From positions 1-34,493 of the forward strand of contig NZ_FOSB01000019.1 in the NCBI RefSeq assembly GCF_900114165.1: a stretch of 34,493 bases of DNA, written 5' to 3'. Below are positions 7,132-15,647 of this stretch, piece by piece. The position numbers and the translations under genes are program-made. Each line of letters begins with the position of its first letter. Within the stretch, counting starts at the first letter, position 1. The notes beneath the pieces were generated by a model that did not search any database, was not told where the DNA came from, and was given only the letters and a program-made list of their open reading frames with translations. Source of the stretch: Halobacillus dabanensis. Its GTDB lineage: Bacteria > Bacillota > Bacilli > Bacillales > Halobacillaceae.

Positions 7132-10100
7132 TTATGCAGTCGTCGTCTCTCTCATCATTTCAGGAAGCTTTCGAATGAATTCCTCCACAAGTTCATAACG
7201 TTTAAACTCAGTTTTACGATCCCACGTAAATGTTACTTTTAATTGAGAGTCCTCTGTACCGAGTTGGACCATACGACCATACGTATTGGCAAACTCAAAC
7301 AGTTTGGTTCCATCTATTTGCTGGCTTTGTTCCGACTCCATAAGCATCTCGATCTTTTTCTTCTTCTCTGTCACAGATTCAATTCTCGCTTTTTTCGCCT
7401 GCAAACGTATGGATGATGCACGGAATAAGTTCTCCACTTCTTGTGGGTATTCACCGAAACGGTCGATGAGTTCATCACGTAAATCATGGATATCCTCCAC
7501 AGACTCAATGGCCTGGAAAACCTTATACATGTCAATTTTCTGTTTTTCATCAGCGATATAGTCATCAGGTATATAAGCATCCAACATCATATCCAGTTCA
7601 GGTTGGAACGGTTTGATGTTTTCCGGTTCTTTCCCTTGTCGCTTCGCCTCTATCGCATCTTTCAACATTTGAGAGTACATGTCAAAACCTACCGAATCGA
7701 TATAACCATGCTGCTGGGCTCCGAGGAGGTTTCCTGCCCCTCTTATCGATAGGTCCCGCATTGCAATTTTAAAGCCCGATCCGAGTTCAGTGAACTCTTT
7801 AATCGCCTGAAGCCGCTTCTCCGCCACTTCAGTCAGCACTTTATCTTTTTGATAGGTAAAGTACGCATAGGCAACTCTATTAGACCTTCCGACACGTCCC
7901 CGCAATTGATACAACTGACTCAATCCCATACGGTCTGCATCATAAACGATTAAAGTGTTTACATTTGGAATGTCGACTCCTGTTTCAATAATCGTTGTAC
8001 TGACAAGGACATCAAATTCTCCCCCTAAGAAGGAAAACATGACATTCTCGAGCTCTGTCTCATTCATTTGCCCGTGCGCAAAGGTGACCCGTGCTTCTGG
8101 AACAAGTTCTGCAATATCCTGTGCCATGCGCTCGATATTTTCGACACGGTTGAATAAGAAGAAGACTTGTCCGTCCCGGGCCATTTCACGTTCGACAGCT
8201 TCTCGAAGAAAAATAGGGTTGTATTCTAAAACATACGTCTGTATAGGAAAACGGTTGGCAGGAGGTGTTTCAATAACTGATAGATCACGCACTCCGAGCA
8301 TGGACATATGTAACGTCCTTGGGATTGGTGTAGCAGTTAATGTTAGTACATCGACATTATTTTTCAGTTGTTTTATTTTTTCCTTATGCTTGACTCCGAA
8401 GCGTTGTTCTTCATCAACGATAAGCAAGCCTAAGTCCATGAAGTGAACATCTTTAGATAGAATCCTATGGGTGCCGACCACTACATCAACAAGTCCTTTT
8501 CTAAGTCGGTCGGTTGTCTCTTTTTGTTGTTTCTTTGTACGGAATCGGCTCATCAATCCAATGTTCACACCAAAACCTTGGAAACGTTCCTGTAAGGTTT
8601 CATAATGCTGTTGAGCTAAGATGGTTGTCGGTACAAGAAGCGCCACTTGTTTACCTTCCACAATCGCTTTAAAAGCCGCACGAATCGCGACCTCCGTTTT
8701 TCCATAACCCACATCTCCACATAAAAGACGGTCCATTGGCCGGATTCTCTCCATATCGGACTTAATTTCCTCGATACACCGGATTTGATCTTCGGTCTCT
8801 TCATATGGAAAAGCTGCTTCAAAATCCTTCTGCATTTCTCCGTCTTCATTAAATGCATAACCCTTGGATGCTTCTCGTTCTGCATAGAGTTGAATGAGAT
8901 CATCCGCAATATCTTCGACAGAAGACTGGACTCGGCTTTTCACCTTTTTCCACTCACTACCGCCCAATTTGTATACTTTCGGCTCTTTTCCTTCAGATCC
9001 GACATACTTCTGTATTAGATCAATTTGGTCGATAGGAACGAATAATTTGTCATTACCTGAATATTTGACTGTGAGGAAATCCTTATGATTCCCCCCCATT
9101 TTCAATGTTTCAATACCGAGGTATTTCCCAATTCCATGACTGGCATGGACAATATAGTCGCCAACCTTCAGCTCCTGATAATTCTTTATTCGTTCCGCAT
9201 TGGACATCTTTTGTTTCCGTTTCGGTTTTGCTGTTCGTTTCTTGAACAATTCATTCTCTGTCAGTACGGCCAGCTTATGCATCGGCCACTCGAATCCACT
9301 GCTTATGTTACCAGTGATGATCGTAGGTTTGACTAAAGGAAGGCTCACTTCTCCCTTAGCGACGTTAGCTTCCATGTCATAATCCTGAAGGACACCTTCG
9401 ATTTTAGACTTTCTCGCTTCATCAGGTGCAAGGATTACTACAGAATAATCTTGCTTTTGCCAGCGGTCCATCTCATTTTTCAATAAGTTCATCTGGCCAT
9501 GGAATTGTTGCATTTGACGACTTGATATATTGACAATATTCTGTGGCTGGGTGTTCGGAATATGACGCATGAATACCGACATATACAGCCGCGCGTGATC
9601 GATATGATGCCATGTATCCTGCCATTCGAAGGATAGATTCAAATCACGGACAGCCTGATTGCCCTCAAGCATACTCTGATGCCACTCCGCCTCTTCCTGA
9701 TCTAAACGATTGGCCGTCTCTTGAATTCGGCTCATTTCATCCAAAATGACGATACCTTCTTTTGGCAAATAGTCTAGTAGACTGACAGGTTCTTCATAAA
9801 AGTATCCAATATACTTGTATATCTCCTGAAAATGCTCTTTATTCTTCAAACGGTCCAAATCATGTTCAATTACTTGTGCTAATGTCTCTTTAGCCTCTTG
9901 CTTGTTCAATTTTTTCAAAGAATGGCTTAGCGCATTTTCCAAACGGTCATGAGCCCTGGCGAAATCCTCTTCCGTCAATAAGAGCTCCGTAGCTGGTCCG
10001 ATGAGTACTTCGTCCAGCTTCTTGTGCGACCGCTGAGTCTCTGAATCAAATGTACGGATGGAATCCACTTCCGTATCGAATAACTCGATACGGTAAGGGA

Positions 10101-10668
10101 ATTCCGATGTGAGTGGATACACATCGATAATACCTCCGCGTACAGAGAATTCACCTGGAGTGGCTACCATTTCCGTCCGATTGTATCCCATATTTATCAG
10201 ACGTTTTAGATAATCATCCAGATTGATTTCTTCTCCAACACGAAAAGGGAGCTGATTATGCTCCCAGTATGTTTTCGGTGGCATCATCCGTTTCAATGCA
10301 GCCACAGGCGCGATCAAAACCCCAGTGTCCTGCGACAACCATTGACTTAATGCGTCAATACGCTGACTCCGGAGCTCAGGGCTAGCGACCGCTATTTCTG
10401 ATGCGATTAATTCATTGACAGGATAAAGATGCACTTGTTCAGCATCCGTCAATTCTTGCATATCTTCATACAATTGTTGGGCCTGAATCAATTGATGTGT
10501 CACAATAATTACAGGGCGTTTCAAGGACTCATGGAGTAAAGAAATCATTAAACTTCTAGAAGCACCGGACAAACCAGCGACCATCTGCTCTCTCATCCCT
10601 GACTGAAAGCCCTCTACAATAGAATGGATATCATCCTGTGGATATAAAAAATCCTTAATACCTTGCAT
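7132..10668 (-). CDS. mfd: Transcription-repair coupling factor Mfd
   Basis: 1178-residue SF2 DNA translocase that removes RNA polymerase stalled at lesions and recruits UvrA. Visible parts: UvrB-homology N-terminus with LYPVNELIASEIAVASPELR (about 80) and TPGEFSVRGGIIDVYP (about 170); RNA polymerase-interacting CarD-like domain (LKVGDYIVHASHGIGKYLGI, about 490); Walker A CGDVGYGKTEVA (about 630); Walker B IVDEEQRFG; LTLTATPIPRTL; RecG-like QLYQLRGRVGRSNR; and a C-terminal UvrA-masking domain. The start is placed at the ATG at 10666-10668, because GGAGGAG lies 6 bases upstream and the length fits B. subtilis (1177). The ORF could start six codons earlier. It is third in the pth-fin-mfd unit. 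Confidence 0.97.
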   Translation of the reverse strand: MQGIKDFLYPQDDIHSIVEGFQSGMREQMVAGLSGASRSLMISLLHESLKRPVIIVTHQLIQAQQLYEDMQELTDAEQVHLYPVNELIASEIAVASPELRSQRIDALSQWLSQDTGVLIAPVAALKRMMPPKTYWEHNQLPFRVGEEINLDDYLKRLINMGYNRTEMVATPGEFSVRGGIIDVYPLTSEFPYRIELFDTEVDSIRTFDSETQRSHKKLDEVLIGPATELLLTEEDFARAHDRLENALSHSLKKLNKQEAKETLAQVIEHDLDRLKNKEHFQEIYKYIGYFYEEPVSLLDYLPKEGIVILDEMSRIQETANRLDQEEAEWHQSMLEGNQAVRDLNLSFEWQDTWHHIDHARLYMSVFMRHIPNTQPQNIVNISSRQMQQFHGQMNLLKNEMDRWQKQDYSVVILAPDEARKSKIEGVLQDYDMEANVAKGEVSLPLVKPTIITGNISSGFEWPMHKLAVLTENELFKKRTAKPKRKQKMSNAERIKNYQELKVGDYIVHASHGIGKYLGIETLKMGGNHKDFLTVKYSGNDKLFVPIDQIDLIQKYVGSEGKEPKVYKLGGSEWKKVKSRVQSSVEDIADDLIQLYAEREASKGYAFNEDGEMQKDFEAAFPYEETEDQIRCIEEIKSDMERIRPMDRLLCGDVGYGKTEVAIRAAFKAIVEGKQVALLVPTTILAQQHYETLQERFQGFGVNIGLMSRFRTKKQQKETTDRLRKGLVDVVVGTHRILSKDVHFMDLGLLIVDEEQRFGVKHKEKIKQLKNNVDVLTLTATPIPRTLHMSMLGVRDLSVIETPPANRFPIQTYVLEYNPIFLREAVEREMARDGQVFFLFNRVENIERMAQDIAELVPEARVTFAHGQMNETELENVMFSFLGGEFDVLVSTTIIETGVDIPNVNTLIVYDADRMGLSQLYQLRGRVGRSNRVAYAYFTYQKDKVLTEVAEKRLQAIKEFTELGSGFKIAMRDLSIRGAGNLLGAQQHGYIDSVGFDMYSQMLKDAIEAKRQGKEPENIKPFQPELDMMLDAYIPDDYIADEKQKIDMYKVFQAIESVEDIHDLRDELIDRFGEYPQEVENLFRASSIRLQAKKARIESVTEKKKKIEMLMESEQSQQIDGTKLFEFANTYGRMVQLGTEDSQLKVTFTWDRKTEFKRYELVEEFIRKLPEMMRETTTA

Positions 10669-10717
10669 AACGAACTCCTCCACCATCCAGACCTCGGAAT
10701 TATCCGAAAATCAAGAT

Positions 10718-10948
10718 TTACTGTATAAAAAAGTCTAACTCGTGGTAATGTGGATTGTCGTCTAACGATTCTTTACATGAATCACAAATGGTCCGAATAT
10801 CCATGTCTCCGCTACTCGTCATATGAACCATTTGCTCCTGATCTTGATCATTCAATAAATCGAATCCTAACTGCGACACATCCACTTGTTTGGCGTCTAA
10901 TTCACCGACTTGATTCTGACAATGACGGCAAAAATATCTTATTTTCAT
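10718..10948 (-). CDS. fin: Anti-sigma-F factor Fin (YabK)
   Basis: 76-residue zinc-ribbon protein, exactly the B. subtilis length. Cysteine pairs CRHC (residues 7-10) and CDSC (about 54-57) should bind zinc, and the C-terminus NPHYHELDFFIQ is the family signature. In B. subtilis Fin is made in the forespore and inhibits sigma-F, helping the switch to sigma-G. The start is taken at the ATG at 10946-10948: the SD AAGGAGG is 6 bases before it, while the ATG two codons earlier directly abuts the SD. The open frame extends to 10993 without support. A near-consensus sigma-F promoter lies just upstream, implying negative feedback. Confidence 0.93.
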   Translation of the reverse strand: MKIRYFCRHCQNQVGELDAKQVDVSQLGFDLLNDQDQEQMVHMTSSGDMDIRTICDSCKESLDDNPHYHELDFFIQ

Positions 10949-10978
10949 TTCCATCCTCCTTGAAGGGGTGATGGTAAA

Positions 10979-11008
10979 TAGTTTTACCGTCATGGGTTCC
11001 AGTTATAC
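10979..11008 (-). promoter_or_regulatory. Sigma-F promoter for fin
   Basis: On the minus strand GTATA (11004-11008), 15 bases, then GGTAAAACTA (10979-10988). This matches the sigma-F pattern GYWTA / GGNRANANTW at every defined position. Confidence 0.78.
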
Positions 11009-11029
11009 GGAACCATCCAGCAGCTTTCT

Positions 11030-11593
11030 TCACTTCATATTATAATCGTTCATTACTTCATTAAAAGTCTTTTTCAACCATGCCTCACAAGCCTGCACAG
11101 CGTAATCGATGCTTTCTTGTACAGGTTCTTGCTCTTCTTTATAGAATGTGCCCAGAACATGATCAATTACTGATTTAGAACCTTCCGGACGGCCAACACC
11201 GACCCGAAGTCGTTTGAATTCCTTTGTACCTAACTGATCGATGATATTTCTAATTCCATTATGACCGCCGTGTCCACCTTTTTTGCGCAGGCGGATCTTC
11301 CCTGGAGGTAAATCCAAGTCATCATACACTACAAGGACGTCCTCGACGTTGATATCGTAAAAATCCATCAATGGACGCAAAGACTCTCCAGACAAATTCA
11401 TGTACGTTTGCGGTTTCAAGAGTATAACTTTTTCCCCATCTACGCGCTCCATTGTATACAAGCCATTGAACTTCTTTTGGCTCAATGACCAGTTGTTCCG
11501 CTCTGCCCACTCATCAATAATTGCAAAGCCAATATTATGCCGCGTTTTTTCATATTTTTTACCTGGATTCCCCAGACCTACGATACACTTCAT
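11030..11593 (-). CDS. pth: Peptidyl-tRNA hydrolase (SpoVC)
   Basis: 187-residue enzyme that cleaves the ester bond of peptidyl-tRNA released prematurely from ribosomes, recycling tRNA. Seen: N-terminal GLGNPGKKYEKTRHNIGF containing the catalytic histidine at about residue 20, KPQTYMNLSG, VVYDDLDLPPGKIRLR (catalytic aspartate) and the GGHGGHNGIRNI loop. All key residues are present. Known in B. subtilis as spoVC because a mutation blocks sporulation at stage V, although the gene is essential. The RBS is AAAGGAAG. An extended -10 promoter and a perfect inverted repeat lie upstream, after the ctc terminator, so pth begins its own unit. Confidence 0.97.
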   Translation of the reverse strand: MKCIVGLGNPGKKYEKTRHNIGFAIIDEWAERNNWSLSQKKFNGLYTMERVDGEKVILLKPQTYMNLSGESLRPLMDFYDINVEDVLVVYDDLDLPPGKIRLRKKGGHGGHNGIRNIIDQLGTKEFKRLRVGVGRPEGSKSVIDHVLGTFYKEEQEPVQESIDYAVQACEAWLKKTFNEVMNDYNMK

Positions 11594-11630
11594 ACATAAC
11601 TTCCTTTACTCTCTTTATTACTATTCCACC

Positions 11631-11663
11631 ATTATATCAAAGGACACGAAGAAATCGTGTCAA
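11631..11663 (-). promoter_or_regulatory. Promoter of pth with internal inverted repeat
   Basis: Minus strand TATAAT (11631-11636) is preceded by TG one base away, an extended -10. TTGACA (11658-11663) is also present but 21 bases away, longer than usual. Between them is a perfect 7-base inverted repeat GACACGA/TCGTGTC (11643-11649, 11655-11661), which could be an operator. Confidence 0.6.
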
Positions 11664-11788
11664 AACACGTTAGACTCGAGTAAAAGATTACTCCAAAACT
11701 GTCGAGACTTATACAATTATACGTTACCCTATTTTCCAATATTAAAAAGGACCCCTATTATTCCCAGGAGATAGTCCAGGCAACGAAG

Positions 11789-11817
11789 AAAAGGGCGTGC
11801 CCGTTTGGCCACGCCCT
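11789..11817 (-). terminator. Terminator downstream of ctc
   Basis: GGGCGTG/CACGCCC stem with a 10-base loop, followed by TTTTCTT on the minus strand. It closes the glmU-prs-ctc unit. Confidence 0.85.
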
Positions 11818-11834
11818 AGTTATATCTTCATTAC

Positions 11835-12482
11835 TTACTCACTTTTCTCTTCTTCTTCCTCATCATCTGATTTCTGGTTGATGACTTCAGGTTCAGCATC
11901 CGGATCTGTTTCCGTCTCTTCTTCCGGCATTTCCTGCGGTGGCGTAACAGAAACAACGGTTGTGTTTTCATCTTCCGTAATTTCATAGTTACGGGATTCT
12001 TTCAAGTCGCCGACCATGACGCTATCACCGATTGTCAATTCAGAAATGTCTACGACGATTTCTTCAGGAATATTTGCCGGTTTCGCACGAACGGCCACTT
12101 CATAAAGTGGTTGTTGAACAACCCCGCCCTCTTTACTTCCTGCTGCTTCACCCTCAAGACGGACTGGTACTTCAACGTCCATTTCTTCGGACATATTAAC
12201 GATATAGAAATCCGCATGGATCAACTCGTCTTTTATAGGGTCCACTTGATAATCATGTAACATCACATCAACTGTATCTTTGCCATCAATATCAAGTGAG
12301 ATAATAGCGTTCTTCCCTTCATCACGCACAGTTTTTAGTAACTCTATGCTGTTAACAGCAACCGTGATCGGTTCTTTATCCTTCCCGTAGACGACACTAG
12401 GAACATTGCCTTCTAGGCGTAATTCACGAGTAACGGATTGCTTGAGATTTTGTCTTTGATCTGCTTTTAATGTAATAGCCAA
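11835..12482 (-). CDS. ctc: 50S ribosomal protein L25 / general stress protein Ctc
   Basis: 215-residue CTC-type L25. The N-terminal part (residues about 1-90) binds 5S rRNA (LRLEGNVPSVVYGKDKEP, then LIHADFYIVNMSEEMDVEV) and is followed by the TL5-like beta domain (GGVVQQPLYEVAVRAKPANI). The last 35 residues are almost all Glu, Asp or Ser, more acidic than in B. subtilis, as often seen in halotolerant species. The start is placed at the TTG at 12480-12482, which follows GGAGG by 9 bases. An ATG nine codons earlier has no SD. Third gene after glmU and prs, with a possible sigma-B promoter in the 78-base gap. Confidence 0.93.
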   Translation of the reverse strand: MAITLKADQRQNLKQSVTRELRLEGNVPSVVYGKDKEPITVAVNSIELLKTVRDEGKNAIISLDIDGKDTVDVMLHDYQVDPIKDELIHADFYIVNMSEEMDVEVPVRLEGEAAGSKEGGVVQQPLYEVAVRAKPANIPEEIVVDISELTIGDSVMVGDLKESRNYEITEDENTTVVSVTPPQEMPEEETETDPDAEPEVINQKSDDEEEEEKSE

Positions 12483-12521
12483 ATTAATCAACCTCCAGTA
12501 ATTTACCAATCATTAATTCAG

Positions 12522-12547
12522 TTTCCCGTTATACATAAGAGTTAAAC
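12522..12547 (-). promoter_or_regulatory. Candidate sigma-B promoter for ctc
   Basis: On the minus strand GTTTAA (12542-12547), 14 bases, then GGGAAA (12522-12527). The -35 is perfect and the -10 matches GGGTAT at 4 of 6. The B. subtilis ctc promoter is a classic sigma-B target with the same arrangement. Confidence 0.5.
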
Positions 12548-12560
12548 CTAAAAAATGAAA

Positions 12561-13514
12561 TTAATCAAACAAAATACTAATGGATTGACGTTCATGAACT
12601 CGAATAATAGCTTCACTTATTAAACCGGCGACAGAAAGCTCCGTAATTTTCTCACTAGACTTCTCTTCCCCTAACGGAATGGTGTTGGTTACGACGAGTT
12701 CTTTGATCTTAGAGTTATCAATTCTCTCGATCGCTGGGCCGGAGAGAACTGGGTGTGTACAGCAAGCATACACTTCTTTTGCCCCGCTCTCAACAAGGGC
12801 ATTGGCAGCAAGAGTGATTGTCCCTGCCGTATCAATGATGTCATCGATAAGAATAGCAGTTTTCCCTTCGATGTTCCCCACAATATTCATTACTTCAGCG
12901 ACATTCGGGCGTGGACGGCGTTTATCAATAATCGCTATAGGGGCTTTAAGTCGATCCGCCATTTTACGAGCACGTGTGACCCCGCCATGGTCTGGGGATA
13001 CAATAACAACATCATCAAAATTCTTTTCTTCAAAGTAATCAGACAAGATTGGTACTCCGACAAGGTGGTCAATTGGCAGGTTGAAAAATCCCTGGATCTG
13101 AGGAGCGTGAAGATCTAACATGAGAACACGGGAAGCTCCAGCTGTCTCAAGCAGATCTGCAACCAGCTTAGCTGTGATCGGCTCACGAGCTCTCGCTTTA
13201 CGGTCTTGTCTAGCATAGCCGTAATAAGGCATAACAATGTTGATTGTTCTTGCAGACGCACGCTTTAAAGCGTCGATCATAATGAGGAGTTCCATGATGT
13301 GTTGGTTGACAGGCTCACAAGTGGATTGGACAACATACACATCACACCCACGGATACTTTCTTCAATATTGATTTGAATCTCTCCGTCACTAAAACTGGT
13401 GACTGAACATTTTCCAAGGTCTACCCCGATATTATCAGCAATTTCTTTCGCTAACTCAGGGTTTGAATTTAGTGAGAATACTTTCAGTTTTGAATCCTTA
13501 TATCCAGTTGCCAT
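12561..13514 (-). CDS. prs: Ribose-phosphate pyrophosphokinase (PRPP synthetase)
   Basis: 317-residue class I enzyme, the same length as B. subtilis Prs. It makes PRPP from ribose 5-phosphate and ATP for nucleotide, His, Trp and NAD synthesis. Motifs: [20 protein letters not shown] near residue 41, [18 protein letters not shown] (ATP site), [13 protein letters not shown], and the PRPP-binding loop [11 protein letters not shown] at about 220. A good RBS (GGAGGG) is present. It follows glmU by 15 bases, so both are co-transcribed. PRPP made here is also the effector of PurR, encoded nearby at 15648. Confidence 0.98.
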   Translation of the reverse strand: MATGYKDSKLKVFSLNSNPELAKEIADNIGVDLGKCSVTSFSDGEIQINIEESIRGCDVYVVQSTCEPVNQHIMELLIMIDALKRASARTINIVMPYYGYARQDRKARAREPITAKLVADLLETAGASRVLMLDLHAPQIQGFFNLPIDHLVGVPILSDYFEEKNFDDVVIVSPDHGGVTRARKMADRLKAPIAIIDKRRPRPNVAEVMNIVGNIEGKTAILIDDIIDTAGTITLAANALVESGAKEVYACCTHPVLSGPAIERIDNSKIKELVVTNTIPLGEEKSSEKITELSVAGLISEAIIRVHERQSISILFD

Positions 13515-13529
13515 GGATGGAACCCTCCG

Positions 13530-14909
13530 TTAATCTTTTTTGGTCGATTTCATTTTGCTAGCATAACCTTCTTTGTTCGTTTGACGGGAACGAGCAATAG
13601 ACAACGCTTCTGACGGGACATCTTGATTTATTGTGGAACCTGCGGCTACATAAGCACCCTTACCAACCGTCACAGGAGCAATTAAGTTCGAGTTGCAGCC
13701 GATGAATGCATCATCCTCTATTGTCGTCAGGTGTTTATTTTCACCATCATAATTTACAGTAATTGTACCACAGCCGATGTTCACGCCGCTTCCGACTTCC
13801 GCATCGCCGATATAACTCAAATGGGATGCCTTACTACCGTCACCGAAGGCCGCTTTCTTCACTTCGACAAAGTTCCCGACCTTCACATCATCACCGAGCG
13901 AGGATTCCGGTCGGATATGAGCGAAAGGTCCAATTTGTACACGTGCACCAATACGGCTATCTTTCGCAACACTTTGATTTATGGTCGTTTCTGTGCCGAT
14001 ATGACAATTGGTAATGGTTGAGTGAGGGCCGACTAACGCATCATTTTCAATGATTGTCTCCCCTTCAAGTACACAACCAGGATAAATAACGACATCTTGA
14101 CCGATCGTCACATCCGGTCCGATGTACGTTTGTTCTGGGTCGATTAAAGTAACACCGTTTCTCATATGTTGCTCGTTGATTCGCTTTTTCATGAGTTTTT
14201 CAGCTTTAGAAAGCGCAACACGGTCGTTCACTCCAAGAGATTCAGAAAACTCAGGGGTTTGATAAGCACTGATTGTTTCCCCTTGTCCTTTTAAAATCTC
14301 AATAACGTCTGGTAAGTAATATTCCCCTTGGACATTATCATTAGAAACATTCTTCAGGGCATCGAAAAGCATAGCATTGTCAAAACAATACGTACCTGTA
14401 TTGATTTCTTGAATGGCTTGCTCTTCCTCAGAGGCATCCTTTTGTTCCACAATGCGCTCTACCTGACCATTACCTCCACGAATAACGCGTCCGTAACCAT
14501 GAGGGTCTTCTGCATGAGCCGTCAGTATTGTTGCTTTCGCGTTCTCTGAGTCATGATGATCCAGAAGCTTCTGGAGCGTTTCCCCTGTTAATAAAGGAGT
14601 ATCTCCACATACGACAACAGTTGTCCCTTCTTTATCCGCCAAAATATCGTCTGCTTGTAAAACAGCATGACCTGTACCTAACTGTTCTTCCTGGATGACA
14701 TAATGGCTATCTTCACCAAGTTGATCTTGGACTTTTTCTGCACCAAAACCTACAACAGTAATCAATTCTTGCAAATCTAATGTATTCAACTGGTCGACAA
14801 CATGCTGAACCATAGGCTTTCCGCATACAGGGTGCAAAACCTTATAAAGCTTCGACTTCATACGAGTGCCTTGGCCAGCTGCTAGCACGACAGCATATCG
14901 ATTAGTCAT
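13530..14909 (-). CDS. glmU: Bifunctional GlmU (UDP-GlcNAc synthesis)
   Basis: 459-residue cytoplasmic enzyme combining uridylyltransferase and acetyltransferase. It converts glucosamine 1-phosphate to UDP-GlcNAc for peptidoglycan and teichoic acid. Residues about 1-230: [20 protein letters not shown] nucleotide-binding start, then GTGHAVLQA and VVCGDTPLL. Residues about 250-450 form a left-handed beta helix of hexapeptide repeats ([47 protein letters not shown]) with the acetyl-CoA site. Called gcaD in B. subtilis. A strong sigma-A promoter precedes it, and it heads glmU-prs-ctc. Confidence 0.98.
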   Translation of the reverse strand: MTNRYAVVLAAGQGTRMKSKLYKVLHPVCGKPMVQHVVDQLNTLDLQELITVVGFGAEKVQDQLGEDSHYVIQEEQLGTGHAVLQADDILADKEGTTVVVCGDTPLLTGETLQKLLDHHDSENAKATILTAHAEDPHGYGRVIRGGNGQVERIVEQKDASEEEQAIQEINTGTYCFDNAMLFDALKNVSNDNVQGEYYLPDVIEILKGQGETISAYQTPEFSESLGVNDRVALSKAEKLMKKRINEQHMRNGVTLIDPEQTYIGPDVTIGQDVVIYPGCVLEGETIIENDALVGPHSTITNCHIGTETTINQSVAKDSRIGARVQIGPFAHIRPESSLGDDVKVGNFVEVKKAAFGDGSKASHLSYIGDAEVGSGVNIGCGTITVNYDGENKHLTTIEDDAFIGCNSNLIAPVTVGKGAYVAAGSTINQDVPSEALSIARSRQTNKEGYASKMKSTKKD

Positions 14910-14941
14910 GAACGTACCTCCATCCTAATTATCCACTTTGA

Positions 14942-14970
14942 ATCATATCTCAACTGCCCGGTGATTTCAA
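14942..14970 (-). promoter_or_regulatory. Sigma-A promoter for glmU-prs-ctc
   Basis: Minus strand TTGAAA (14965-14970), 17 bases, TATGAT (14942-14947), about 33 bases before the glmU start. The remaining gap to the spoVG terminator (14971-15140) is AT-rich with no other recognisable feature. Confidence 0.75.
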
Positions 14971-15140
14971 CAATAGTGGAATGCCTAACTGAATTCTTAT
15001 ATATGTATTCATAGCGTGTCTCACAGAAGTAAGGATATTTCTAATACCCCACTAAAATATTGAGTCTTTTTACCTTAAGAAAAGTTTAGTCATTTACTAT
15101 CATCTCTTAAAACAAAAACTTTAGGTGTGTCCCTTAGTCC

Positions 15141-15175
15141 AAAAAAAAGAGCTTAACCGTTATAGGCTAAGCTCT
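15141..15175 (-). terminator. Terminator downstream of spoVG
   Basis: AGAGCTTA/TAAGCTCT stem followed by eight T on the minus strand, starting 16 bases after the spoVG stop. Confidence 0.88.
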
Positions 15176-15190
15176 TGTTGTGCGTAAGTA

Positions 15191-15490
15191 TTAGGAAGCG
15201 CCGGCTTCTTCAAATTCCACCTCTGCTTCTTCCTCATCACCAGCACGGTGATAAGCTTCAAGTACAGCATCCTGGATTTTTCCTCGAGTACCTGAATTGA
15301 TCGGGTGTGCAATGTCTCTGAACTCCCCATCCGGAGTACGCTTACTTGGCATGGCTACAAAAAGCCCATTGTTGCCATCAATCACCCGTATGTCATGGAC
15401 AACAAACTCCTGATCCAAGGTAATAGAAGCAATTGCTCGCATTCTTCCATCAGTATTCACGCGTCGCAGTCTTACGTCAGTTACTTCCAT
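15191..15490 (-). CDS. spoVG: SpoVG, site-specific DNA/RNA-binding regulator
   Basis: 99-residue protein, close to identical with B. subtilis SpoVG through residues 1-75 ([20 protein letters not shown], then [40 protein letters not shown]) and ending EFEEAGAS. The family binds nucleic acid and affects septation and cortex formation in Bacillus and virulence or cell wall genes in related Firmicutes. The start at the ATG at 15488-15490 has AAAGGTGG 8 bases upstream. The open frame can be extended by four codons without support. The promoter is a textbook sigma-H match. Unlike B. subtilis, no yabJ precedes it and purR ends with its own terminator. Confidence 0.97.
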   Translation of the reverse strand: MEVTDVRLRRVNTDGRMRAIASITLDQEFVVHDIRVIDGNNGLFVAMPSKRTPDGEFRDIAHPINSGTRGKIQDAVLEAYHRAGDEEEAEVEFEEAGAS

Positions 15491-15532
15491 TAAATTCACC
15501 ACCTTTTATGCAAAAGAACTTATGTAACACAA

Positions 15533-15560
15533 ATTCCACAAAACAGGAAAAATTCCTGCT
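15533..15560 (-). promoter_or_regulatory. Sigma-H promoter for spoVG
   Basis: On the minus strand AGCAGGAATT (15551-15560) and GTGGAAT (15533-15539). The distance from AGGA to GAAT is 17 bases, the same as in the B. subtilis spoVG promoter as I recall it. A strongly AT-rich stretch (about 15561-15610) lies directly upstream, as at the AbrB-repressed B. subtilis promoter. Confidence 0.82.
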
Positions 15561-15609
15561 TATTTTCTAAAAAATTTTTATTATTCCATATATTTAATAT
15601 TATAAGAGT

Positions 15610-15642
15610 AAAAAAGCCCTCATACAAAAGGATGAGGGCTTT
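15610..15642 (-). terminator. Terminator downstream of purR
   Basis: AGCCCTCAT/ATGAGGGCT stem, then a T run on the minus strand, 5 bases after the purR stop. It insulates spoVG from purR. Confidence 0.88.
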
Positions 15643-15647
15643 CTCTC

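Noticed and set aside
7955-8446. 163-residue open frame antisense to mfd
   Set aside because: It is complementary to conserved Mfd helicase motifs, serine-rich as is typical of antisense frames, and has no RBS.
13731-14021. Open frames antisense to glmU
   Set aside because: They are shadows of the GlmU hexapeptide-repeat coding region, with no independent support.
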